From: Morchella semilibera
Taxonomy: Eukaryota; Ascomycota; Pezizomycetes; Pezizales; Morchellaceae
Direction: 5' to 3'
Length of the DNA: 64,000 nt
Assembly: GCA_009192285.1 (NCBI GenBank)
Contig: WBVU01000009.1
Location: forward strand, 2,356,001 to 2,420,000
This document shows, piece by piece, positions 48,501 through 58,854 of the stretch. Below the pieces are notes generated by a model that made no database searches, had not been told where the DNA came from, and saw nothing but the letters and a program-made list of their open reading frames with translations. The position numbers and the translations under genes are program-made. Within the stretch, counting starts at the first letter, position 1, and each line of letters starts with the position of its first letter.

Positions 48501-49168
48501 GCTAAAGAATCCTGGTCCGTCTTTCCAGCAAGGGCTTCATCGATAGCTCGAATCGAGGCGCAGAAGAGTTTATTCTGTCGGCGCCGAGCGAGACCCACAA
48601 AAGGTACAGCCCCAATGGCCGCGATCTGAATAGCTGGAGCGTCCGGGAACGAAACCGAAATTCCTTTGGCGGTTACCGTAGCATGGGATTTTGAGCAATT
48701 CTGAATGCAGAAGTCAGAATCAAAGATGATCCTATTCGTCTTTGGTCTGATAGCAAGATCATGGCGCCTCATCCAGGGGATCCCCATTACTATTGGGTAA
48801 TGCCCTAGCTTAGTAACGAAGAACGGAGCAGTTTCATGGTGGTCGTTAATATCCAACGATAGCTTAACAACATGGGTAATTTTTCCTGATTCTACCAGCC
48901 TGCCGTCGATTACCTCGAGCAAGCGGGATTTCTTCAGGGGAACCAGAGTAAGGCCATGAGCACGCACGAAGTCTTGGTCAATGAAGGCATAACCGGACGC
49001 GCCTGTGTCTATCAGGGCATGGGTCATAACCGAGGCGGCGGGCGACTGAGCAACGGAACAGGCAACGACAAGAGATTCCTCAGACATCCTGTCTTCGGAA
49101 ACGGCGGCAGCAGAAAGAACAAAAGTAGGTGGCGGGACTAGCCCCTTTGGTGTGCCAATTTCTACCAA
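45515..49168 (-). CDS. Retrotransposon Pol: protease, RT, RNase H, integrase, chromodomain (about 1217 aa)
   Basis: One long frame. Aspartic protease ALIDTGASGYAF is near residue 52. Reverse transcriptase runs from LCVDYRKLNEIT through TAYLDDVLIYSES (YLDD near 413). RNase H begins VETDASDY. The integrase zinc domain is HPGRAKTLELL then CNVCSRSK, and its core has MDFVTGLPES, IVSDRGTQFTAEFW and a downstream SPFQANYGRSP. The C-terminus is a chromodomain-like module, EWEVEQVLDSRRRYGKLEYL then SWQPPEDL, which in chromoviruses directs insertion to marked chromatin (family knowledge). The frame opens without an ATG just after the gag stop; it begins by an in-frame TTG, so translation must come through a gag-pol link or internal entry. 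All enzymatic motifs appear intact. Confidence 0.93.
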   Translation of the reverse strand: MVEIGTPKGLVPPPTFVLSAAAVSEDRMSEESLVVACSVAQSPAASVMTHALIDTGASGYAFIDQDFVRAHGLTLVPLKKSRLLEVIDGRLVESGKITHVVKLSLDINDHHETAPFFVTKLGHYPIVMGIPWMRRHDLAIRPKTNRIIFDSDFCIQNCSKSHATVTAKGISVSFPDAPAIQIAAIGAVPFVGLARRRQNKLFCASIRAIDEALAGKTDQDSLAHVPRDLQEFRSLFQESQATALPPHRPHDLKIVLQDGKIPPFGPLYGMSRLELQALRDYITENLSKGFIRYSESPAGAPVLFMKKSDSSLRLCVDYRKLNEITVKNRHPLPLIPETLSRLSKAKYYTKLDLRWGYHQIRIQEGDEWKTAFRTRYRHFEYNVMPFGLTNAPAAFQHWINDLLRPYLDNFATAYLDDVLIYSESLEEHKQHVREILRVFQIHGVHLKPEKCEFYVQQTKYLGLIVTPEGIQMDPSKVSTVKEWEIPTKLREVQEFLGFANFYRRFIYAYSRVVSPLTALTKKNVKFEWSQMAQEAFQKLKDAFTSAPILAHFDFEKEVIVETDASDYVSAGIMSQYGNDGLLHPVAFFSKKHSPAECNYEIYDKELLAVVRSFEEWRANLEGSRFPIKVLSDHRNLEYFMSTKLLNRRQTRWAEFLSRFNFVIQFRPGKQGGKPDALTRRSKDLPKEGDERLAHQSQVVLKQENLESRIKLSLLTGSLTNEPAEGMPTVKELLIQAYQEDSFPNQVLTMLRNGTKHSKKISLAECTETEDGFLLYRQAIYVPEFNDLQLRLLQDHHDKPSAGHPGRAKTLELLSRNYYWPNMRKYVDRYVRNCNVCSRSKASRSALQGILRPLAVPKGPWTDVSMDFVTGLPESNGFNAILVVVDRLTKMRHFIPCTEEANARDVATMYLDSVWKLHGLPETIVSDRGTQFTAEFWKTLCSRLEIAPRYSTAFHPQTDGQTERINAIMEQYLRAYVSYQQDDWTQYLSMAEFATNNHVSETTKMSPFQANYGRSPRMSFAPLQHGKTTNEDQANGMARTMAQVYEFLRDEMARAQKIHEDAANRNRIPAPRYAIGDEVFLSTRNIETKRPSKKLDWKRIGPYTIKRMVSPYAYELDLPASMKIHPVFHVSLLSLAPSNPVPGQIQPPPPAIEIEGEQEWEVEQVLDSRRRYGKLEYLVRYLGYDEPSWQPPEDLEHSPDLLREFHDRYPRKPRPIRS

Positions 49169-49174
49169 AGGGGC
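49141..49174. promoter_or_regulatory. Hairpin at the gag-pol junction
   Basis: GCCCCTTTGGT (49141-49151) pairs perfectly with ACCAAAGGGGC (49164-49174) across a 12-base loop. It straddles the gag stop (49162-49164) and the start of the pol-only frame. It could affect frameshifting or reinitiation; no canonical slippery heptamer is seen in the gag frame. It may also be chance or a deletion scar. Confidence 0.45.
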
Positions 49175-50124
49175 TGACCTTTTAACGCCGGCTTGGGGGT
49201 CACCGACTCAACTGGTACTTTACGCCAGTTGTCAGAGGTGCGGGAGTCTTGGGAGCGGGGGGCGAGGTATCGGGGTTTTGAGATTTGGCCGACGGGGTGG
49301 GCTGGCTTCCTGGCAGCGTTGGGGACGACAAGAGAAAGGCGGCGGCGAAGATCGGTAATCGTAACATCGGCATCGACAAGAGCTTCCTGGTGTAGAGCCA
49401 GGCGATAACGGAACTCCTCCTTCTCAGCTGTAAGGGAGGCCACTTCTTCCTGAAGGTCCTCAATGGCCTTGACTGATTCCTCCTGGGCCTCGCACATGCG
49501 GGACCAGAGGTCGGTGGCCTTTTCTTCGGCTGCACCGAGTTCGAATTCGAGGTCCTCAATGATCTCATCATGGGCCGTGCATACGGCTGGTTCTTCGGGG
49601 ACGGAGGCAGCGACACCAGTGGGGGCGGTCAGGGCGGCGAGGGCTTCTGCGATAAGCGTGTGGGCCTGAGTAAGCTCATACCCGAAGTCCTCCTCAACCG
49701 GGCCAAAGGTTTCCAAGAACTCGGCGAGTCTCTCGGTCAGGGTACGTGGGGCGGAAACATCAATGGGGCGACCGATGGTGTAGTAGGCAAGGGCGGGGTC
49801 CCTGAGACCACGAATAATAGCTTCGGAGTCGTGGGCGGGGCAAGAGTCATCGGTGGTGGGGGCTCCAACATGGAGCTTTCCCGGGGCGGATTGGGTGAAG
49901 GTGGCCTTCGCCCAGTGGGCGTCGGCACGCTTGAGACCATGAGCACGGGCGTACTGGCGAAGGTGGTGAACGTAGGGGTCTGAGCCAAGGCGGCAGCCGA
50001 GGTCGAACCAATGGGACTGAGGGACGAGAGCGAGATGGCAGTACCCCTTCCTCTCCGGGAAGAAGCACTCGAGGGGACCGGGGGAGAAAAAGACAGGGGT
50101 TGGGGCAGTCCCCCATAGGGACAT
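49162..50124 (-). CDS. Retrotransposon Gag-like ORF, apparently lacking capsid and zinc knuckle (320 aa)
   Basis: Starts MSLWGTAPTPVFFSP and ends VESVTPKPALKGQPLW at TAG 49164-49162. The middle (about 185-265) is a coiled coil (HDEIIEDLEFELGAAEEKA and EEVASLTAEKEEFRYRL). Fungal gypsy Gag proteins normally follow with a capsid and a CCHC knuckle before protease; neither is seen, and the protease frame begins at once, in the -1 frame, overlapping by about 40 bases. An internal deletion that joined the N-terminal Gag part to Pol would explain this. Such a copy would need Gag supplied by relatives. An alternative is that this ORF is not Gag but an unrelated accessory frame. Confidence 0.6.
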   Translation of the reverse strand: MSLWGTAPTPVFFSPGPLECFFPERKGYCHLALVPQSHWFDLGCRLGSDPYVHHLRQYARAHGLKRADAHWAKATFTQSAPGKLHVGAPTTDDSCPAHDSEAIIRGLRDPALAYYTIGRPIDVSAPRTLTERLAEFLETFGPVEEDFGYELTQAHTLIAEALAALTAPTGVAASVPEEPAVCTAHDEIIEDLEFELGAAEEKATDLWSRMCEAQEESVKAIEDLQEEVASLTAEKEEFRYRLALHQEALVDADVTITDLRRRLSLVVPNAARKPAHPVGQISKPRYLAPRSQDSRTSDNWRKVPVESVTPKPALKGQPLW

Positions 50125-50205
50125 CCCAACTAAGGTCGGTCATCATGACCGGAGCAAGGCGAAACGGGAGCGTTGTGTAGGTCGGCGGAGGGGACGTGTT
50201 CTTAG

Positions 50206-50782
50206 TGTTACGGAGCAACGTGGAGACAACAGGCAAGAGAGCCGAGGTACACAACCGAGGCAGGAACGAAGACGAGGACGAGGAACGAGGACGAGGGAAC
50301 TTAACCGAGGAGCAGGGTTGTAGGGCAGAGGGTCCAGATGGCCTCTCTGACAAAGACGTGGAGACGAAGATACCAGTAGACGACGCGGACTACGGTCATG
50401 GACTATGGACGAGGCGAGACGAGGCGAGACGAGACGAGACAAGACGAAGCGAGGCGAGGTACTATGGAAGACCCAAGGGGATCTTGGCAGCGACTATGGT
50501 TATGACGTAGTATATTCAGAACTAAAGACACAAGACGAAACGAAACTAAACCGTAGGGTTGACAACAGGAAGAACACGTAAGGAAAGAAAAGAAAGAAAA
50601 AAGAACAAAAGAAAGATCCGTAGCAACGTATATATACCCCTCCTAATCCCTGTACAGTCATGACTCATAACATCGTGTAACGGAAACCCATAGAAACTCC
50701 AAGAACCCAAAAGAAACCTTATCCCCGAAAACCCAGTCTCCAATATCCTCCACCTCCGCGAAGTCCGTAGTACGCCGTGATA
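50206..50782 (-). repeat. LTR (5' LTR in element orientation)
   Basis: 577 bp copy of the LTR at 44918-45494, ending at the ATTAC target duplication 50783-50787. Confidence 0.95.
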
Positions 50783-50787
50783 ATTAC

Positions 50788-51607
50788 ACGGGCTTGTAGT
50801 GATAGGGGGGAGGTGGGAGCTCTTCCGTTTCCTTCTGGCTCGTCTTCCACCCCTAGAAGAGGAGGGGCGGCCCGCCACTTACTGACGGCACACCGGGAGG
50901 AACTATAGTCTCTGGCGGCAACAATAGCAAAGAAGACACCTATGGTATGTACAAATCCAATCTCTCGGTATAGCTAGCTCACCTCTTAGCAACCGTACAT
51001 TCATAATGTCCCTTGAACTGAAACGCGTCAGGTACATACATGTAGTTAGAATCATTATCTAATGGGGTACTGAAAACCACTCTCCCTTAGTCTTATATAA
51101 ATACGTTAATAGTAGATATAGCATAAAGGAATATAATTTCTCTCTTTGATTTCCTCAAATTATTGCTTACGGGCGAGGGTGATATGTATATATTGTTGGT
51201 TGATGGTGATTTTATATAGTTAAATTGAACACGTACGATTGACTCACTCTAGGTTTAGCACTGCCTCGACGTAAGGGGATAGTGCATTCAGGCTGCACGT
51301 ACTTGCAGTTACCGGGTTGAGTTTATATATGACTCTATTTTGGTATTCAAAGGGGATGGATCCTTTTCCACACCATAGGTTATCCTCCACACGACTGTTT
51401 TATGTATCCAAAAAAAGAGAAACAAGTATAGTTTACAAAAGAAAAAGAAAACCGTGCTATGAGATCACACAACGTATTCTATCATCTAGTTTCGATCGCC
51501 ATCCACCTATTTTCTGTTTCCCTTTCCCCCGCGAACCTGAAAAAATCGCCCCAGATGCTGGCCCCTTCGCCTTTAGCTTAACGCGAGATCTCGGCTGTTC
51601 CTCACCG
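50788..51607. other. Intergenic stretch, nothing recognised
   Basis: About 820 bases between the retrotransposon and the kinase-ankyrin gene. AT-rich, with one TACATGTA palindrome at 51037. No gene or further repeat seen. Confidence 0.5.
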
Positions 51608-54199
51608 TCAAGTCGTAATTGTCCCCCCTCGATTGTCCCTCTTTCCCCTCCTTTTGGTGTAGGGCTCCTTATCTGTGGGGTGGCTACCATGGACTCGTCT
51701 CGTACCAACTTTATTTCTGCCGCTCTCTCCTGCTCTGGAGGTAGTGTTGGGTCTTTCCATCTGTGAAGTGTCCACCCTAGGTTCTTCCCCTAATTGCTCT
51801 CCTTCGGGAAGCTCTTCCTCTTCCTCTGTCGATGTAGGTCGTTCTGTCCTATGCACTGTGGATCCCCTTTCTGGGTCTTTCCGCCCTTGGTTACTCACTT
51901 CTACTGACCCCAGATCCTCTGCCGACGTGCCTACGCCCCTAAAGCCGGTTCCGAGGAAGAGAGGGTCATCCCCTTCGCCCTGGGTAATATTCATAGGTTC
52001 CTTCTGAGATCTGGCGGGTCCGATATCACGTCGTGTGGCGCCCTTGTCCCAATCAATCAGAAGCTGCAGTATCTCTAAAGAGCCATTGGCGGCTGCTAAT
52101 TGCAAGGCTGTCATTCCTTTGTCTTCTGTTGCGGCGATATCTGCCCCTCTTTGTAACAGTAGCGAAACCACATCATGATGTTCTTCCTCCGCTGCGAGAA
52201 GGAGAGACGTGTAGCCATGGGGCCCCTTTTCCTCTATATCTGCGCCACGGTCTAGTAATAGCTTCACCACCTTCACATGCCCGTCAGTTGCAGCTAGCGT
52301 CAGTGCTGTTGAATTTGCGTCTGTCCTTGCCGCGATCTCTGCGCCCCGATCGAGTAACAATCTCACCGCTTCCACTTTCCCTCTCCTGGCGCCTGAATGT
52401 AACGGCGTGAACCCACCCGGACCTTTATCGGTCATGCTTGCACCTTTTTCCAATAGTAGCTCTACCACGTCCTTCCACCCACCATGTGCGGCCAAGTGGA
52501 GGGGCGTGGCCACTCCCGTGCCTGTCCATGTCGCTACATCTATTTCTTCATGTTCGAGCAGGAATCGTACTATATCTGGGTATCCGTTCAGAGCTGCAGA
52601 ATGCAAAACGGTGTGTCCATCGCCATCGGTGGCAGTGATATCTGTCCCCTCGTCCAGAAGTAACTGAACCAACTCCTTATACCCGCAGGCTGCTGCAATG
52701 ATGAGGGGAGTGGCTTCGCCAAAGCCTTTTGCCATTTTATCCGCACCAGTCCGTAGCAGGAGGCGCACGATTTCGGTATGACCTCGCTGCACTGCCCGAT
52801 GGAGAGCGGTGTTTTCCGTTACTGTCTCTGAAAGTAAGGTCGGCACCTGCTTCGAGCATACGTTGGACAATATCTCCCTGTCCATGTGCGGCAGCTTCGT
52901 TGAGAGCTACCGCAACCCCTGGAGATGGATCTTGTGAATTAGCGATATGTGTGAAGGGAGCCTTGGAAGTAAGAAGATTCCCTTACTCTTCATACGAGTC
53001 TGCCTATCCGGTCGGCGCGCTTCAGTACCAGATACCACCAGGATCTCTGCACCGTCGACCTCATGTTCACGTTCCCATGTACCGGAGATGTCATCCAGAA
53101 TGGGGTCTTTGTGGGGTTCCGCAGGATCAGCTACCACCTCTATCGGTTCCGATAGAGCTCGAAGATTTACTTGTGAGCCCCAAGTATCGACATCCGTCTC
53201 TAGCCACGGGTTACCCAATGCCTGCCCTGCAGTCAGCCTGTCGTTTGGGAACGGTCTCATCAGCGTCATAATGAACTCTCTCAAATCAGGCTCTAGTAAT
53301 TCCCTTCCCGGAAATTGGGACCCCTTCAGGAAAGCCTCGAGACCCTTCGTTCCCGGAAATGGCGTCTTCTTGGTTGCCATTGCAAAGATCAGGCACCCCA
53401 GTGACCACATATCAACGGCATCGGTATATTCGGAGGTATCCGATTCCAGAAGCCCGAGAACCTCCGGAGCGAGATAGTCGGGTGTACCGACCACGGTCCT
53501 GAAAGCTGTCTCGTCGCTAGCTTCTTTTGTAGTACCAAAGTCTGCAATCTTCACTACGAGGGGAAACCATGTGACCATAAGGACATTCTTCTATACGTCA
53601 GCCAGAACCTCCGAACCCAACAGTGGCAATAAACTGACCTGCGGTTTCAAGTCTCGGTGACAAAAGTTAAGGCTGTGCATGATCTTTAGACCCTCAAGTA
53701 ATTGTATGGTGACGGTTTTTATCTGAACCCGCGATAATCCTCCATTGCTCTCGTGAATTAGTGCATGCAAGTCACCACATGGAAAGTACTCCATGGCTAG
53801 ATAGATATTCGTGTCGTCTTGGAACCAGCCAGAAAGCTGGACGAAACTATTCGTGTACTGCGATTCAACAAGCTTCAGCATAGAACTCATACTATAGACC
53901 GGAGCATGCACGCGTGGGGAAGGACTCACCCGCGTCATCCTAGTCAAGGCTAACAATTCCCCTGTATTCATAGATGCTTTCGGGACTACCTTAACAGCCC
54001 GAACAGCACCATTATCGCACTTTTCCTTATACACGCTTCCAAATGTCCCTCTCCCAATGCGCTCTACTCTAGTCCACGTCTCCACTCTCGGTTGTGCTCC
54101 TAGGATCGCTCCGGAAATAGTGTGCATGAAAGTTGTGCCATCTTCACTGAACTGAGTGTCGAGTTTATAGGAGTTGAACGCGGTCAACGTGGTTGTCAT
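51608..54199 (-). pseudogene. Protein kinase-ankyrin fusion, one 1-base frameshift between the two parts
   Basis: Exons 54199-53930, 53857-53639, 53590-52987 and 52930-51608 join in phase; the first intron is 72 bases, so the frame runs through it unspliced. The kinase is complete: glycine loop IGRGTFGSVYKE, lysine in VRAVKVV, HRDLKPQ followed across the second intron by KNVLMV, VKIADFGTT, YLAPEVLG, DMWSLGCLIF. A linker leads to nine ankyrin repeats (GHTVLHSAALNGYPDIVRFL, GYTSLLLAAEEEHHDVV) and an acidic then basic tail. After the first ankyrin the frame is broken by one surplus base near 52811 (GGAAAAC-ACCGCT on the coding strand). It may be a mutation or an assembly error; if real, the protein is a kinase with a truncated repeat tail. 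Fungal kinase-ankyrin proteins of this type are known and resemble the sensor logic of NLRs (inference). Confidence 0.8.
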
Positions 54200-54573
54200 T
54201 TTAAGTTCTTGCCAGACTCACAACGCGCCGGATCGATTCTATGACAGCCCGGTTGAGTGGAGTTGTCCATACTTAGCCACAGCTTTGCCTAGCGACTGAG
54301 GCTAAGCGGGTGCACAGCCACTGGCTAGAAAGTCTGTGGAGCTGTGGCACGGCGTATGTTAAAGGGATTTTAAAAAATGCTCTTTGTAGATTTGTTTGCC
54401 TTCCCGCATTTATCTAGCTGTGAACTGGTTTCGCTGCTTGTGTAAGAGCGGATGTGAAGTAATTGAGGCGTCAGATTACTGGCATTGGTTATAAATAACA
54501 AAGATCTGTACGGCATAAGTGGAGGTCTAGTGATTATAAACATTAGACTTTTAATATATTGTCTTATTAAAAG

Positions 54574-54655
54574 GCTATTAAAGATTGAATTCATGTTTTT
54601 TTGTATGTAAAAAAAAGCTATTAAAGAATGAATTCATGTTTTTTGTATGTAAAAA
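54574..54655. repeat. Tandem duplication of about 43 bp
   Basis: GCTATTAAAGATTGAATTCA and GCTATTAAAGAATGAATTCA, each followed by TGTTTTTTTGTATGTAAAAA, lie side by side (54574 and 54617). Confidence 0.8.
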
Positions 54656-57443
54656 GCACTAAGAGCGTCTCGGGTGTTTTTATGGCTGTATGGGCTCTGT
54701 TCGAAAATGGATTCTGAAAGACTCTAGTTAGATGATCTCGCTCCTGTCCTTGTCCGTTATGAATCAGACATCGACTCCGACTCTGACTGTGATAAAAGCC
54801 TGAATTACCCAGTCCCTGAACCCTGACCATGACCCCTCTAGTTCTCTCTCCTACCATCACGTCTCGCCGTTCCATCTCAACATGGTTTTAGTAGGCCCTC
54901 TAGGACACTATATGGCCCTCTGTTACCTCCGAAAAGAAATTAACCGCATATCCGTTCAGTAAGTCTAGGGATGATTATGAACATGACCACCCCCCCCCGG
55001 TATCTAATGATGACGTGACATGACGAGTATTGCAGGTGATATGTTGCATTTTGGTAATTAAGAGCCCCGTTATAGTATCTAATGTTTGGCATGAAAGAGT
55101 GTGCTGCATCATGATCCCATTTGCGATCCAGTTCCTCTCTGTATCTCCGCCGCGCATATATACAAGTATTGGCAATGAGGTTTTTATATTTATTTCATGT
55201 GTTCCAAATTACTTTCTTTGCCGTTATGAGGCAGGGATTAGGGGCAGTATAAATACACGCTACCTGCCCCCCCCCCCCCCCCGCCTCTTACTCCTCCTCT
55301 TCTTGATACATACAACTCCTCTGTCCTCATCCTCGTTAATTTCTAATGAGATTTATTCGATTGAGCTCCTATCCACTAGCCATCCTACTCTAACAATAAG
55401 TGTTTCTGGGTCCCTCCCCCACTCTTCCCCGGATATCAAGCCCCTGGCACTGACATCAGTCCTGTGCCCCTGTCAGGTCACAGGAGCGAGGCGGACAGCC
55501 CCAAACCGCCAATAAATGGTCGGGAATCCTTCCTGGGAGCCCAGAAGCGACCCAGAGAGATGTGGGGATGATCTATGTAGGTTAGGAAAGTGCCGGAAAA
55601 TTTTTGACGTCTTCATATTTCCCATAGCTTGCTCCCCCCCCCCCCATGGTTCAGACCGGTCGGCGTGGTATATAGCGGCTTGTTCTAACCCCATATTAGG
55701 CCCTGCGCGGGTAGATCACATTCCTACCACTATATATAGGAGCGGGGGCTTTACCCATAGCGGGAATGGAATGGGGATCACTCGATTCGACCGATAAACT
55801 CTTTATATTGCACCCCGCTCTGGAGATGTTGGGAGTCCGATGACCACTAGCTCTTGAATATATGCTAAAGGGAAACCCCCAAATCAACCTATAATGGGTG
55901 ACTTCAGGTGAGAATTTAGAAGGCGTTTAAAAATAGATTTCTGAATCTAGATGCGAATGCCTTCCAATGGCGGTCAATACTTTCTAGATTTTCAAGTACT
56001 ACTTTGGTTTAGCGCGTAACATCAGGACCCACCCGGAACCTTTCTTAACCAGTCATATTTCGCCCTTTCAAACCCCCAAATTTGAACGTACCCCTCTCCC
56101 CCCTTCAGATTCTGAATTTGGAGCGTTGTCATCCAAATTTTATTACTCTAAATAACATCCAAACCACTTCTAAACACTTTCTAAACGTCCACGGGAAGTC
56201 GCCCAATTTAAGCAAAGGAGAAATCCTGCGGGCGGAACGGGCACTCATTTGCCACCAGCGCCCCGCCAGCTTCCCGTGAGGTTCGCATGCAGGCATTATA
56301 ATACGCTACCTAGTCCTTCCTTGAGCTGTAGAATAAACCCGAGCTGGAGCAACGGGCACAGATACACATGTATGGCGTGGTGCCGGCAAAGACATGTTTT
56401 CTGGAGCAATTGCAATGCGTCAGTCTTAGATGTGTAGAGGATGAAGAATATCAGGGATCGTGCTACATTCTTGCCTCCACCTATGGCCTTGTCCGGTTGG
56501 ACTCTGCTTCGGTCCGCGGACCCCGCGGACCCCGCACTCGGAACCGGTCCCATACCGCGAATGTTCGGGAATTCGGGGAAGGAGGCGTCTGTTACATGTT
56601 TCCGACGACACAGAGCAGATGGTTGAGTGCGACAAGACGGAAAGGGCCGGGGAAAGGAACAGGTTAGTGGGGACTGCCGGACGTCGAGGAGCGATAACCG
56701 CTGGCGGTGGGAGGCTGTAGGGAGCGGACCACCCGAGCCCGGAGTCCTTTAACGTGGTGGGGACTCCCGCCGATGGTAAGCTCTTCATTTCCCCAGCACC
56801 TGCTAGCTTTTTTCAACGTGCATGGCAGACTCCCCGAGCCCGGGTGGCAATTGAACGCTAGGAGGTGGACGGGGGAATCAATCGTAATTGTTGGTGGTGA
56901 TGATATTATATATATATTAAGTGCTCGGAGGGGGGGGGGGACACCAACCTCTCTCCGGGAGTCACCAACTACTTATCCCCCGCTCCCCGCCCCTTTCCCC
57001 GGCCATCAGGCGATTTAACCAGCCTGGAGTAGTAATTGACATGTCCCTTTGCAGATTTTTCGATATCCAATTTGCCAACCGCTTGCGGGAACCTCTCACA
57101 GATGTACTGCTACTATATCTCCCGATGATTACCGTCACAGAGGCCAACCGTGCTGGTGGCCCCTCGCTGATAGCGATCTCCAGGAGAACCTGATCAATGG
57201 GGGGGGGGGGGAGGGTGAGTGATCCTGCGGCAGGGCTCATGATTGGGTGTGGGGAAGGTTCCAAGGGCGGGCTGAGGTGGGGATCTCTGGGATCGGAATG
57301 GGAAGTAGCCACCCCAGATGACAGACTTGAGTACCGGGGGCAGAAATTTATATTTGAGTTGACCTTCTCTGGCAGGATGGGTCTACAATTTCCAACTGAA
57401 AATTATTTATGCGACTCTACATGCACGAGCGACATATATACAG

Positions 57444-57583
57444 CAGACCCTCGCTATAAGGATATAACAAATCCAGAATCTTTCATTGGACACAATAATA
57501 TTGAGCAAAGCATGGAGTAAGGTCAAACTGGAAAGAGACCACTAAATGTAACCGGAACATCTAATCCTTATAGCAAGTGTCTG
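57444..57583. mobile_element. Pogo/Fot1-like MITE (140 bp) with 20-bp imperfect terminal inverted repeats
   Basis: The left end is CAGACCCTCGCTATAAGGAT; the reverse complement of the right end reads CAGACACTTGCTATAAGGAT, 18 of 20 identical. CAG...CCTCGCTATAA ends are typical of fungal pogo-type elements (family knowledge). No convincing TA duplication was found, so the limits may be off by a few bases. Confidence 0.6.
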
Positions 57584-58854
57584 ATCTAGCGGACACATAC
57601 AGCCATGATGCGCAGATTGCGTTCCTGTTTGGACATTCACTTGATGGTAATGGTAATCCCAAGCTGAAATTAGTCCTATGGCCCCCCCGGACATCGGTCG
57701 TACGCAGAAAACACACAATACCAAAGGTTGGGAAGGGACGACTCCTGTAGCAGCTATGCAGTGTTACTGTGGTTTGGAATGCCTCATCATTTCAGTACGC
57801 GGCAGGATATATACATATTACTTCGATCAAATAATACGTGTTGCCCATAATATATAGGCTATGCCCCATGACCGCATCACATTACAAGCTATCTTGTAAC
57901 AGCGTTACTTATTCCTACTAGCTAACATAAGATACGCCTGGCTGCACGCTCAGAAGTTACCTTCAAAAAGTATATCCTAATTGTGGAACGCCCACAACCG
58001 ACTTCAATCGATTGAGTAAACGGTATATAAAAACTCAGGGTTAGGGGAAAGCATCGATTCGGGGTGCTACTGCATTGTTAGAAATACGGCTTCTGTCAAA
58101 AAGGCTCCTTCTATGAGAGCCACCTTTCTTCAAACCAAGCAATAATATAGCAGTGCAAATTCAGTCTCTGCACCAATGCAGCGCTTTCCACAAAGCAATA
58201 TTCAAGAGGAGTACTCTCCTTTTCTAAATACAATAATACTACCCAACTACCAAAAATGAGAACAGCACCGCAGTAGGCCATGGCCCTCTCCTGGTACTGT
58301 AATTGGTTAGTTCTCACACCCCGCTCACCTGTTGTCAATTGATGAGCAAAAGAGGCCCAGTTAGCTACTGTAGGATATTAACCAAGTGATATATATGCTA
58401 CACGGAATACTTATCTCATCAGTTAGCTACAAACCTGGAAACAGTTAACCATAGAAAGTCATTACTGAGGATTTAAGAAGCGCCCTTTCCGCCTCCACTG
58501 CAGCCAACGTACGGTAGTTAGAGTTAATTAGTGATCAAGCTGTATGTGTTCCGGGTACAAATAGCAAACCTAACTACGGCCAGGGGGTATCGTCTGTTCT
58601 CAGAAGGGCAGCACGGGTTCAAGAGGTTCAGTCCACATCTTGCCACCAGTTATTCCACATTAAACCCGGGCTCGCTCTTCTGAGACATCACAGATACAAA
58701 CCTTGGTGCCGGGTAATCTGGCTGGGCGCGAGACAGGGCCAAAGACGCACTGCCACGATACAGCTCGAGAGTGAACCTCACCCGTACTCCCCTCGACCGG
58801 GTCCTCCCCTCCGCCCGGTCCTCCCCTCCGCCCCGCAAAAACCTTAGTGCCTTC

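Larger units (their letters stand above)
44918..50782 (-). mobile_element. Ty3/gypsy chromodomain LTR retrotransposon (5,865 bp), recent insertion
   Basis: Two 577-bp LTRs (44918-45494 and 50206-50782) begin TGTTACGG and end CCGTGATA. They differ at only two positions that I can see, both transitions. ATTAC flanks the element on both sides (44913-44917 and 50783-50787), the 5-bp target duplication. Genes run on the minus strand: gag-like 50124-49162, pol 49168-45515. A purine-rich AAGGAGGG lies next to the downstream LTR (about 45500-45512) as a polypurine tract. The bases after the upstream LTR (CTAAGAACACG) do not begin with the usual TGG of a tRNA primer site. The element is shorter than usual because gag lacks capsid and zinc knuckle. 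Confidence 0.95.
54200..58854. other. Intergenic stretch between two divergent kinase genes
   Basis: No gene is supported over 4.6 kb. It holds a 43-bp tandem duplication (54574-54655), C and G homopolymers (55268-55283, 55627-55636, 56931-56940, 57199-57210) and a small pogo-like MITE (57444-57583). ORFs of up to 160 codons in GC-rich parts show no motif. Confidence 0.5.

Noticed and set aside
50143-50510. ORFs within the LTRs (repeated at 44797-45222)
   Set aside because: They are identical in both LTRs, purine-biased and without a domain; taken as LTR composition.
55030-56788. Several GC-rich ORFs of 80-160 codons
   Set aside because: Low-complexity Leu/Pro/Ser or Arg/Pro composition, overlapping on both strands, no motifs.
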